Source: Elusimicrobiota bacterium
GTDB taxonomy: Bacteria; Elusimicrobiota; Elusimicrobia; 2-02-FULL-39-32
DNA length: 5,417 nt
NCBI GenBank assembly: GCA_023249835.1
Contig: JAHFBY010000163.1
Location: 1 to 5,417, forward strand
Direction of reading: 5' to 3'
Both the position numbers and the translations under genes were made by a program. Below, in pieces: positions 1 to 5,417 of the stretch. The notes beneath the pieces were generated by a model that searched no databases, was not told the DNA's origin, and saw only the letters and a program-made list of their open reading frames with translations. Position 1 is the first letter of the stretch; each line of letters starts with the position of its first letter.

Positions 1-858
1 AGCAAGTTCCGCGTGAGCGTGGGTTCAGGAATCACAGACTCTTTTGGCTTTGAACTGGATACGGAAACGAGCTGGGAATTTCGCAGCGTAATGGACCACA
101 ATTCAATATCTGTGTTTAAGCCCAATAACCGGTTAAATTTAAAAGTGAGTCCGGGCACGTTTCCGGAAGAAGCAGGGTTAAAGGTGACAATGAACCCGGA
201 AAACAGCGCCGAACATACCAGCCGCGATGTGATTAGAAAAGCGATTGAATTTGAGAAGAGTAAAGCGCGAACTTCCGGATCCAGCGGACATTACCCAATA
301 CCGGACATGATGTTTGAGGTGGTGGGAGAAAAAACAGACGGGGGGACAATTTCCGGACAATTGAACGGGGAAGTGACCTTGATCATGAGTTACCGGGACG
401 GGGACGACAACGGGATAGTAGACGGAAGCAACCCCGCGGTGAACGTAGACAGTTTGGAGTTTTACTATTTAAACGAGTTTAGTGGAGAATTTGAACGGGT
501 CCGCGGAACACAAATAGACAAGTCCGCTAAAACCGTGAGCGTGCGGGTGAACCATTTCTCCGTTTATGCAGTGATGGGAAACATTGCGACGAGCATAAAA
601 ACGGTTTGGATATGGCCTAACCCGTGGAAAGTATCGGAGTCAAAATTAACGATTGACACGCTGCCGGATGACGCCGTGATTGAAGTCTATATTGAGACCG
701 GACAAAGAGTGGCAACCTTAAGCAGCCAAAGCAGTCCCGGGACAATAGTGTGGGACGGGATAAGCGACGATGGGGAACGGTTGGCGACCGGGATCTATTT
801 GTTAAGAATTGCCGCGCAAGGAATGGTCGTCTTTCGGAAGTTAACGCTGATTAGATAA
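1..858 (+). CDS. C-terminal part of a large secreted/surface protein with FlgD-like Ig domain (5' partial)
   Basis: The frame is open from base 1, so the start lies outside the window and the GTG at 13 is not a supported start; 285 residues are visible. Numbered from base 1, about residues 120-195 form a beta-rich module with a DGDDNGIVDG turn and ending VNHFSVYAVMG, a pattern I associate with repeat modules of large exported proteins in diderm candidate phyla. About residues 202-285 are a FlgD-like immunoglobulin domain: WPNPWK at its start, then IEVYIETGQRV, WDGISDDGERLATGIYLL and a final LTLIR. Such domains often end exported proteins and resemble type IX secretion sorting domains. The protein ends right after this domain, as expected for a terminal sorting or anchoring module. 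The next gene, an outer-membrane barrel protein, follows after 63 bases with no evident terminator, suggesting an operon. Substrate or ligand cannot be inferred. The domain call is good; the export route is inference. Confidence 0.85.
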   Translation, partial: SKFRVSVGSGITDSFGFELDTETSWEFRSVMDHNSISVFKPNNRLNLKVSPGTFPEEAGLKVTMNPENSAEHTSRDVIRKAIEFEKSKARTSGSSGHYPIPDMMFEVVGEKTDGGTISGQLNGEVTLIMSYRDGDDNGIVDGSNPAVNVDSLEFYYLNEFSGEFERVRGTQIDKSAKTVSVRVNHFSVYAVMGNIATSIKTVWIWPNPWKVSESKLTIDTLPDDAVIEVYIETGQRVATLSSQSSPGTIVWDGISDDGERLATGIYLLRIAAQGMVVFRKLTLIR

Positions 859-907
859 AAACATAACGTATTGTGCATGAAAAACAAACGAAGATTACTA
901 AACTAGC

Positions 908-913
908 GGGGAG
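908..913 (+). promoter_or_regulatory. Ribosome binding site for the PorV-TPR gene
   Basis: GGGGAG lies 8 bases before the ATG at 922. It decides the start among the three nearby in-frame ATG codons (922, 934, 940), because only the first has ideal spacing. Confidence 0.75.
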
Positions 914-921
914 TAATTATT

Positions 922-2850
922 ATGAGAAAGGGAATGAAAATGCTGTCATTAATTGGGATTGGACTGTTTGCCGGTCGTTGGGTTTGCGATGCGCAGGCCA
1001 AAGGGGTGGGCAGTTCTGCCGGTCAGTTTTTAAATTTAATTGGTAGCGCTAAGGCTATGTCCATGGGCGGCGCGGGTACCGCGCTTGGCAACGATTTGCA
1101 CGGTTTACAATCGAACGCCGCGTCCATTAGCGGAATGCAAAACCCTAAAACTCTCTTGTCCCAAGGGTTGCTGTACCAAGACATGAAATTTTCTTATGGC
1201 GCTTATGCTCAGCCTACCCGTTACGGCGTGCCGGTAATGGAATATATGAACGTTTCTTATGGCGATTATGAATCTACAAACTTGAACCGCATGGAAACAG
1301 GGTCCCAGTCTCCGAGCAGCCGAATGTTTGGTTTAGGCTGGAGCACAACTGGCTCCTCGATTTTGGGTAATCGATTGCGTTTAGGCGTTATCGCGCGATA
1401 CCTACAGTCTTATATGGGCAACGCCTCTGCCAGCGGATCAACGTTTAGTATAGGCGGGATCTATAACACGCGGTTTAACGGGGTAACCGTGGGCGCATCT
1501 GTAAACCATTTGGGGTCCGGGCTTAAGTATAGCGGAGAATCTTCGCCGTTGCCACGAAATTTTCGGTTAGGATTAAGTTACCTCGGACAAGAGTTCAGAA
1601 CCATTAACGCCAAAACAAGTTATTGCCTAGACGCTGTTGCTCCTAACGACGGAACTGTCCACGTATTAGCCGGGGCTGAGTTTAATTTATACGATTTGGT
1701 TAGTTTTCAGATAGGTTACGTTGGAGCAGAAAACATTCAAAATAGGCTGCGGTACGGAATTGGAATAGGCGTGCAAGCGCTGCAACTGTCTTACGCGGTG
1801 TCCGCGGACAATAGCCTTGGCGCCAGTCACAGGTTAACCATAGATGTAGGGTTTGGCAAAGGGATATGGAACATTGGCCAAATATTTGGGGCGGAACGTT
1901 TGGTGAAACGCGATACCTTAAACGCTTATCATTACTTAAAAAAAGGAAACACCGGAAAAGCTGCGTTGTTCGCAAAACGAGTGTTAAAACGTAGGCCCAA
2001 TAATGAGGCCGCGGTAGGGATCATTGAAGAAATTGAAAGAAAGAACTTGGTCTCCATGGCATCGGACATTTATTATGAAGCGCTGAAAAGTTATCATGCC
2101 AAACAGTTTACAGACGCGCACGATAAAATGAACCAGGTTCGAACCCTGGACCCTGACAACAGAGAATACAACAAACTTTACGAAAAAGTGGAAACCGCTT
2201 ATACCGCCCAACTAAAACAAGAGGCGCTAGAGTTGGTCGCCGTAGCTTTAACGCAGATGGAATCGGAATTTAAAAATTACCAATATCTGAACTTGCCGCA
2301 GGAAGAAGAATTCATGCAGGCAGCGCAAAGCGCGCACGAGTTAATAACAAACGGGGACTATGAATCGGCTAACCGATCCATTAGCAACGGGAACAAGATT
2401 ATCAATGAAATGGTTTTAGCTTTGCAAGATCGAGCGCGGGAACGGGAACGATTGATCGCTGAAGAAAGAAGAAAATATAGCCTGAACCAAATCCAGGGGA
2501 CAATTGTTAAAGGCCCGGAACCGGACAAAACCCAAACGCCGGACAAAGTTGACCTGGAATATTACGAACAAGCCAAAGAACATCGCCAAAACGGACGACA
2601 CGATGAAGCTATCCGGCTGTTAAGGGAAGTTAACGCCAAAAACAAAAGTTACGCTGCCGGGAAAGAAGCGCTACGCAACAGCCTTAAATCGCGCGGGATC
2701 GTTCATTTTCGGGCGCACGCATATAAGAAAGCGTTGCGCGACTTTGAAGAATCCTATAAACTGGAGCCTACCGATGTGGTCTTGCGCAAATGGATATCAG
2801 ATTTAAAGGCCAGCCCGGTTTTAACTGATGCGGGGTCAAAAAACGAATAA
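922..2850 (+). CDS. PorV/UPF0164-like outer-membrane beta-barrel protein with C-terminal TPR repeats
   Basis: A complete 642-residue protein. Residues 1-26 are a signal peptide (MRKGMK, hydrophobic LSLIGIGLFAG, probable cleavage after AQA). Residues 28-72 carry the PorV/UPF0164 hallmark: GSSAGQFLNLIGSAKAMSMG, then GGAGTALGND and a QSNAASIS segment. Residues about 80-316 alternate short beta strands and turns, as in a FadL/PorV-type barrel, ending LTIDVGFGKG. Residues about 333-413 hold two TPR-like helical hairpins (GNTGKAALFAKRVLKRRPNN; QFTDAHDKMNQVRTLDPDN). Residues about 428-515 are charged helix, probably coiled coil, followed by a short proline-containing linker (about 530-543). Residues about 547-628 hold two or more further TPR-like units (GRHDEAIRLLREV; AYKKALRDFEESYKLEPTD). 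The barrel should sit in the outer membrane with the TPR region in the periplasm as a protein-binding arm. In type IX secretion PorV is a shuttle for cargo; here the upstream gene ends in a sorting-like domain, so a related role is possible but unproven. PorV alone is usually shorter and lacks TPRs, so this is a fused or extended member. Confidence 0.85.
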   Translation: MRKGMKMLSLIGIGLFAGRWVCDAQAKGVGSSAGQFLNLIGSAKAMSMGGAGTALGNDLHGLQSNAASISGMQNPKTLLSQGLLYQDMKFSYGAYAQPTRYGVPVMEYMNVSYGDYESTNLNRMETGSQSPSSRMFGLGWSTTGSSILGNRLRLGVIARYLQSYMGNASASGSTFSIGGIYNTRFNGVTVGASVNHLGSGLKYSGESSPLPRNFRLGLSYLGQEFRTINAKTSYCLDAVAPNDGTVHVLAGAEFNLYDLVSFQIGYVGAENIQNRLRYGIGIGVQALQLSYAVSADNSLGASHRLTIDVGFGKGIWNIGQIFGAERLVKRDTLNAYHYLKKGNTGKAALFAKRVLKRRPNNEAAVGIIEEIERKNLVSMASDIYYEALKSYHAKQFTDAHDKMNQVRTLDPDNREYNKLYEKVETAYTAQLKQEALELVAVALTQMESEFKNYQYLNLPQEEEFMQAAQSAHELITNGDYESANRSISNGNKIINEMVLALQDRARERERLIAEERRKYSLNQIQGTIVKGPEPDKTQTPDKVDLEYYEQAKEHRQNGRHDEAIRLLREVNAKNKSYAAGKEALRNSLKSRGIVHFRAHAYKKALRDFEESYKLEPTDVVLRKWISDLKASPVLTDAGSKNE

Positions 2851-2936
2851 GTCCGAAAGTCCTGGTAATGAGTATTCTAGTTCGTACATTGTATGAGTGA
2901 GTTCGGCCAATTGGTCAAAGGACACGAAATTTACGC

Positions 2937-2957
2937 CGTAATGCCATATTACGTTTT
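2937..2957 (+). terminator. Possible weak intrinsic terminator after the PorV-TPR gene
   Basis: CGTAAT (2937-2942) pairs with ATTACG (2948-2953) around a 5-base loop, followed directly by TTTT. It lies 86 bases after the stop of the upstream gene and in the right orientation. The stem has only 6 pairs with two G-C pairs, so it is weak; the stronger palindrome at 2969-2993 may serve instead. Confidence 0.35.
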
Positions 2958-2968
2958 ATGAATGAATG

Positions 2969-2993
2969 TAGGGGCACATTGCATGTGCCCCTA
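2969..2993. repeat. REP-like GC-rich palindrome
   Basis: An 11-bp perfect stem: TAGGGGCACAT (2969-2979) pairs with ATGTGCCCCTA (2983-2993) around a TGC loop. Palindromes beginning GTAGGGGC and ending GCCCCTA are, from general knowledge, commonly dispersed in many bacterial genomes and often linked to REP-type or Y1 (RAYT) transposases. It could also act as a bidirectional terminator, although only a loose T-rich stretch follows. Being a dispersed repeat is inference; only one copy is in the window. Confidence 0.6.
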
Positions 2994-3005
2994 TGTATTT
3001 ATTCC

Positions 3006-3052
3006 GGGGACACCATACTTAATTCTCTAATTCCGGAATTTTTAACTGTCCC
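3006..3052. repeat. Imperfect inverted-repeat block, probable mobile-element relic
   Basis: GGGACA at 3007-3012 pairs with TGTCCC at 3047-3052, and between them lies a perfect 12-base palindrome, AATTCCGGAATT, at 3029-3040. Together they could form a folded unit of about 46 bases only 13 bases from the REP-like palindrome. It codes for nothing that I can see. From memory, sequence of the type GGGGACACCATACTTAATT recurs near Y1 transposase genes, but I cannot verify that here. Confidence 0.4.
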
Positions 3053-3152
3053 AAGATTTTTCATCAATGGCCACGCTCTATTGCAAAATACGGGTTTAAT
3101 TTTAATGCGCTGATTTTTAGTTTTTTTGCGAAAGTCAGGAAATATCTCACTC

Positions 3153-3260
3153 CACTAGTGTCCGGTTAAAAAGCAGAAATCCTCCTGAAAGTGTAAAATG
3201 TAGTTAGCAAACAAACATTTTAACCGAGGAGGATTTCTGCTTTTTAACCGGACACTAGTG
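3153..3260. mobile_element. 108-base fold-back (MITE-like) element with perfect 34-base arms
   Basis: Bases 3153-3186 are the exact reverse complement of 3227-3260 (34 of 34). An inner pair, TAAAATGT (3194-3201) with ACATTTTA (3215-3222), extends the hairpin after an asymmetric bulge. The outer end, CACTAGTG, is itself a palindrome, so it appears as an 8-base direct repeat on both sides. Three readings fit: it is part of the terminal repeats; it is an 8-base target duplication around a 92-base element (3161-3252); or CTAG is a 4-base duplication around TGTCCGG...CCGGACA (3159-3254). The right arm contains a consensus-like AGGAGG (3227-3232) with no start codon after it, as if the untranslated leader of an insertion sequence had been joined to its right end. 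The element has no gene and would need a transposase supplied in trans. It abuts the transposase remnant precisely. Confidence 0.75.
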
Positions 3261-3640
3261 ATGCTCGATACAAAGATTTATGGAGAATCGAGGACGCTTT
3301 TGGAGAAATAAAAGGGCCGCTTGAGACGCGTCCCATGTTTCATTGGACCGATCACCGAATTCAGGCTCATGTATTGATTTGTCTTCTAGCCTACTATGTT
3401 GAGGCGGTGATCACTCGAGCGCTTAGAAATAAAAAAGCGGGGTTTACGGTTGGAGAATGGTTTCGTTCGCTCAACGAGGTGTACGCTGTACCGGTGACTG
3501 CTCGAGGGGTGCGGGCATGGGTTCGCAATGAGTTGAGCGCAACAGCGTTTAAAGGTTACCAGTTTCTTAACCTCAAACCGCCTGAACGAGTTCTGAAAAT
3601 GGAAAAAGTAAGTGTAGTGGCTGAAAAAATAACCTCGTAA
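3260..3640 (+). pseudogene. C-terminal remnant of an IS4/IS1634-like DDE transposase
   Basis: About 126 residues read from the end of the fold-back element to a TAA at 3638-3640. The opening residues, DARYKDLWRIEDAFGEIK, carry the typical YxxLWxxExxF pattern of IS4/IS1634-type transposases; the Glu codon at 3290-3292 is the expected third catalytic acidic residue, with a Lys after six residues (E-6-K). RPMFHW and HRIQAHVLICLLAYYVEAVI follow, the usual His-containing C-terminal helix. The two catalytic Asp residues and the whole N-terminal part are absent, and an in-frame TAA (3245-3247) lies in the repeat arm. The first ATG, at 3335, comes after the catalytic Glu, so a 101-residue protein from there would be meaningless. 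No matching right terminal repeat is seen downstream. This is an inactive relic, truncated or split by the fold-back insertion. Confidence 0.8.
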
Positions 3641-3662
3641 TTTCATCCTCGTCGGAAATTAA

Positions 3663-3957
3663 AGGTTTTTACATTTTGAACTGACGAAGTCGGGTTTTAG
3701 AGATCAAGCGGACTTAAAAATAAGCGGCCTGCAAAAAGAGTATGAAATCGTTACTGAAAAAGCCGCGCAAACGCAGATGGAATACTGGGCAAAGATGGCT
3801 CATATATTTGCGGGCCTCTTCTCAAGGTTTGAGCGTTCCCGACCGGTTACGGCAGTTAAGCGATATTGCGTCTGCTTATGCGTCTACCGGGGTTTCGCTT
3901 GAATTGCTGGAAAATGAAATGGACCACCTATCGGCAACCGGCGCGCTACCGCGTTAA
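3663..3957 (+). pseudogene. Decayed gene of unknown function with coding signal in two frames
   Basis: I do not recognise this gene. One frame is open from 3663 to a TGA at 3900-3902 but has no ATG; its first part reads like real helical protein (for example ISGLQKEYEIVTEKAAQTQ, then MEYWAKMAHIFAGLF), and its end turns into an unlikely Cys/Tyr/Arg-rich tail. A second frame, shifted by one base, has an ATG at 3742 and a TAA at 3955-3957 (71 residues). Its start is implausibly basic (LLKKPRKRRW), whereas its second half reads like normal protein (SVPDRLRQLSDIASAYAST, then LELLENEMDHL). The simplest explanation is one ancestral gene that suffered a frameshift near 3800-3830 and lost its 5' end beside the transposase relic. 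An alternative is a genuine 71-residue protein starting at 3742, but I see no good ribosome binding site before it. It converges with the radical SAM gene, 43 bases away. Confidence 0.45.
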
Positions 3958-4000
3958 CGGCAAAGAAAGGTCTTCCGCGTTTAACGCTAAGGCAAACAAA

Positions 4001-4666
4001 TCACCGGCTTTCATAATCATCTAAATAAGGGCGCAATCGAACTTTGGCGCCTAGTTTTCTCACAAACTGGGCAAATTGCGGGTGGCGCGTTTCTTCCAGG
4101 TCCACGGCCGTGACCCAAGTTTCCAAGCTCGTTTGACTACAGTCGCGAACGAACTGCACAACGCCGTTAAATCCAGTATTTTTAAATTCGGGCAACGGGC
4201 GGTGCACTTTAACCCATTTTTCCGGATCTATCGTGTTTAACGAAACGGAGACGCTGTCTAATATTTCCGCTAACTCCGGAGCAATGTTGCGGCCATGGAT
4301 CAAGTTGCCCATACCAATAGTATTTAAACGTATCCTCTTAGCGCCCTGTTTGCGTAAACTCTCCGCAATGACCTTCATTTCGGCAAGCCGGTAAGTTGAC
4401 TCCCCGTACCCGCAAAACACGATCTCCGTATACTTTTTGGGGTCGCTAACAGCTTTTAATATCTCTTCAACCAAAGGTTCGCGCGTTAACAAAAGGTTGT
4501 GGCTCCGATATTGATAGTTCCATGAAAATTTAATGCAAAACTCGCACGCGGTAGGACATTTTGCCGTTATGTTCAAATAAAGCGAGTTTTGATAAACATA
4601 GGCCAAGTCCGGAACCTGTTTTTTAGATTCGCTGATCAATTGAAATGACTTTGCGGACAGGGTCAT
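4001..4666 (-). CDS. TatD-associated small radical SAM protein
   Basis: A 221-residue protein if started at the ATG at 4666. Residues 37-44 (CPTACEFC) hold the radical SAM CxxxCxxC motif that binds a 4Fe-4S cluster and S-adenosylmethionine, just after the strand NSLYLNIT. Residues 84-90 (FCGYGES) are the GGE-like segment that contacts the methionine amino group, and SVSLNT (140-145) is a later barrel strand. Size and motif placement match the small radical SAM family known to accompany TatD nucleases; its reaction and substrate are not established. The gene directly follows the TatD gene. Start choice: an ATG at 4678 would give 225 residues, but GGGAG (4683-4679) touches that codon with no spacing; the ATG at 4666 lies 12 bases from it and forms the classic ATGA overlap with the TatD stop. 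No intrinsic terminator is evident after the TGA. Confidence 0.85.
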   Translation of the reverse strand: MTLSAKSFQLISESKKQVPDLAYVYQNSLYLNITAKCPTACEFCIKFSWNYQYRSHNLLLTREPLVEEILKAVSDPKKYTEIVFCGYGESTYRLAEMKVIAESLRKQGAKRIRLNTIGMGNLIHGRNIAPELAEILDSVSVSLNTIDPEKWVKVHRPLPEFKNTGFNGVVQFVRDCSQTSLETWVTAVDLEETRHPQFAQFVRKLGAKVRLRPYLDDYESR

Positions 4667-5417
4667 TGTTGCTCGCATCTCCCAGGAATACGGTAAAGCC
4701 GGTACGCGTTTTGAGTTGTTACTCTAGCTATTTCAGATAAATCTGTTTGCCTTAGTTCCGCTAACTTTTGCGCTATTAACGGCAAATGTCCCGACTCGTT
4801 GCGCAAACCGCGATGCCCTTGCGGGGGAAGATAAGGGGAATCAGTTTCAAGCACAATTTTTTCGAGCGGTACGCGACTAATCACTTCGCGCAAATTGTTC
4901 GCGCTCGGATAAGTGATCGGACCGTCCACTCCAAGATAAAAACCCAAGTCCATACAGTTTTCCGCAAAATCCATGTCTCCGGAAAAACAATGTATAACCC
5001 CCGCGCAAAGGTCTCTACGGCTTAACCCTGCAAAAAAACTTTTCAATATTCTAACCGTGTCGGCTTGCGCTTCCCGGCAATGAATAACAACCGGTTTATT
5101 TACACTTTGTGAAAGTTCTAACGCCTCTCTAAAAAGTTTAATTTGATCCTCGCGCGACGCCGCGCTTTTAACATAATCCAAACCAATCTCACCAACGGCC
5201 AGACAACGTTCGTCTTTGGACTCGCGCGCCATATCGATTAAATCATTGGGCAAACGTTCACCCGCGTGATGCGGATGGTATCCGCAACTCCAGCGCACAA
5301 AAGCGACGCCTTGCTCCTCGTTTTGCCGGGCAAACTCCCTGGCTCGAACCCATTCTTGGGGACCGTCCGCAATTTCCATAATGCGGTTTACGCCGTTATC
5401 CCGCGCGCGCGCTAAAA
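4663..5417 (-). CDS. tatD: TatD-family metal-dependent hydrolase (DNase), 5' end outside window
   Basis: The frame stays open to the right edge, reading LARARDNGVNRI before the internal Met at 5379, which matches the early helix of TatD proteins; that Met is therefore not the start. About 25 residues, including the N-terminal HxH metal ligands, should lie beyond the edge. Numbered from the internal Met, visible family motifs are CGYHPHHA (32-39), VGEIGLDY with metal-binding Glu64, VVIHCREA with His100, GVIHCFSG with His130, and LETDSPYLPP with Asp180. All the metal ligands expected in this part are present, so the enzyme looks active. TatD proteins are TIM-barrel nucleases of the amidohydrolase superfamily, usually cytoplasmic, with 3'-5' exonuclease activity and proposed roles in DNA repair or quality control. 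The stop overlaps the start of the radical SAM gene by 4 bases, implying translational coupling. Confidence 0.92.
   Translation of the reverse strand, partial: LARARDNGVNRIMEIADGPQEWVRAREFARQNEEQGVAFVRWSCGYHPHHAGERLPNDLIDMARESKDERCLAVGEIGLDYVKSAASREDQIKLFREALELSQSVNKPVVIHCREAQADTVRILKSFFAGLSRRDLCAGVIHCFSGDMDFAENCMDLGFYLGVDGPITYPSANNLREVISRVPLEKIVLETDSPYLPPQGHRGLRNESGHLPLIAQKLAELRQTDLSEIARVTTQNAYRLYRIPGRCEQQ

Larger units (their letters stand above)
2851..3152. other. Gene-free intergenic stretch holding hairpins and repeat debris
   Basis: I see no open frame with coding character on either strand across these 302 bases. The stretch contains a weak terminator-like hairpin (2937-2957), a GC-rich palindrome (2969-2993), a folded block (3006-3052) and, from about 3085 to 3127, a very T-rich segment with runs of five and seven T. 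A palindromic CCAATTGG lies at 2907-2914. The density of inverted repeats suggests a landing zone for small mobile or REP-like elements. Confidence 0.6.

Noticed and set aside
13..15. GTG as the start of the first protein
   Set aside because: The same frame continues to base 1 without a stop and there is no ribosome binding site, so the gene is cut by the window edge.
871..901. Promoter before the PorV-TPR gene (TTGTGC with TACTAA)
   Set aside because: The -10 match is poor, and the short gap without terminator favours read-through from the upstream gene.
3335..3640. A 101-residue gene starting at the ATG at 3335
   Set aside because: Transposase similarity, including the catalytic Glu, extends upstream to 3260; the ATG is an internal Met of a relic.
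3638..3661. TAATTTC/GAAATTA inverted repeat after the transposase stop
   Set aside because: Seven almost all A-T pairs with a 10-base loop and no clean T-run; too weak to call a terminator, and it lacks similarity to the fold-back arms, so it is not the missing insertion-sequence end.
3977..3987. GCGTTTAACGC hairpin as terminator for the radical SAM gene
   Set aside because: The loop would be only one to three bases and no T-run follows on the minus strand.
4786..5025. Plus-strand open frame opposite the TatD gene
   Set aside because: It lies wholly inside a well-supported family gene on the other strand and its translation has no recognisable features.
5377..5379. ATG at 5379 as the TatD start
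   Set aside because: Family-like residues continue upstream to the edge, and the N-terminal metal-binding motif is still missing at this Met.

Overview
The window looks like a chromosomal piece from a diderm bacterium with an outer membrane, probably an uncultured or little-studied lineage. Three points support this. One protein has a PorV/UPF0164-type beta-barrel fused to TPR repeats. Another ends in a FlgD-like immunoglobulin domain of the kind found at the end of large exported proteins. The intergenic space carries old mobile-element and palindromic-repeat debris. Elusimicrobiota-like or related candidate phyla would fit, but no marker gene here fixes the phylum.

Layout. (1) Bases 1-858, plus strand: the C-terminal end of a large secreted or surface protein, cut by the left edge. 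(2) Bases 922-2850, plus strand: a complete 642-residue outer-membrane protein, barrel plus TPR, 63 bases downstream with a clear ribosome binding site, so the two are probably co-transcribed. (3) Bases 2851-3260: no gene, but in order a weak terminator-like hairpin, a GC-rich REP-like palindrome, a second folded block and a 108-base fold-back element with perfect 34-base arms. (4) Bases 3260-3640: the C-terminal remnant of an IS4/IS1634-like transposase whose 5' part is missing; it begins exactly at the fold-back element. (5) Bases 3663-3957: a decayed gene of unknown function whose coding signal switches frame midway. (6) Bases 4001-5417, minus strand: a TatD-family metal-dependent hydrolase (start beyond the right edge) overlapping by 4 bases a small radical SAM protein of the TatD-associated type.

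Working together. The left pair suggests export: a protein ending in a sorting-like domain beside a PorV-like barrel, reminiscent of type IX secretion cargo and shuttle, although no core type IX gene is visible. The right pair is a known but functionally unexplained association between a TatD hydrolase and a small radical SAM enzyme. The two modules converge on the mobile-element scar. No CRISPR array, tRNA or rRNA was seen. I do not see a clearly new system; the points most worth checking are the fold-back element, the frame-shifted relic and the surface-protein/PorV-TPR pair.
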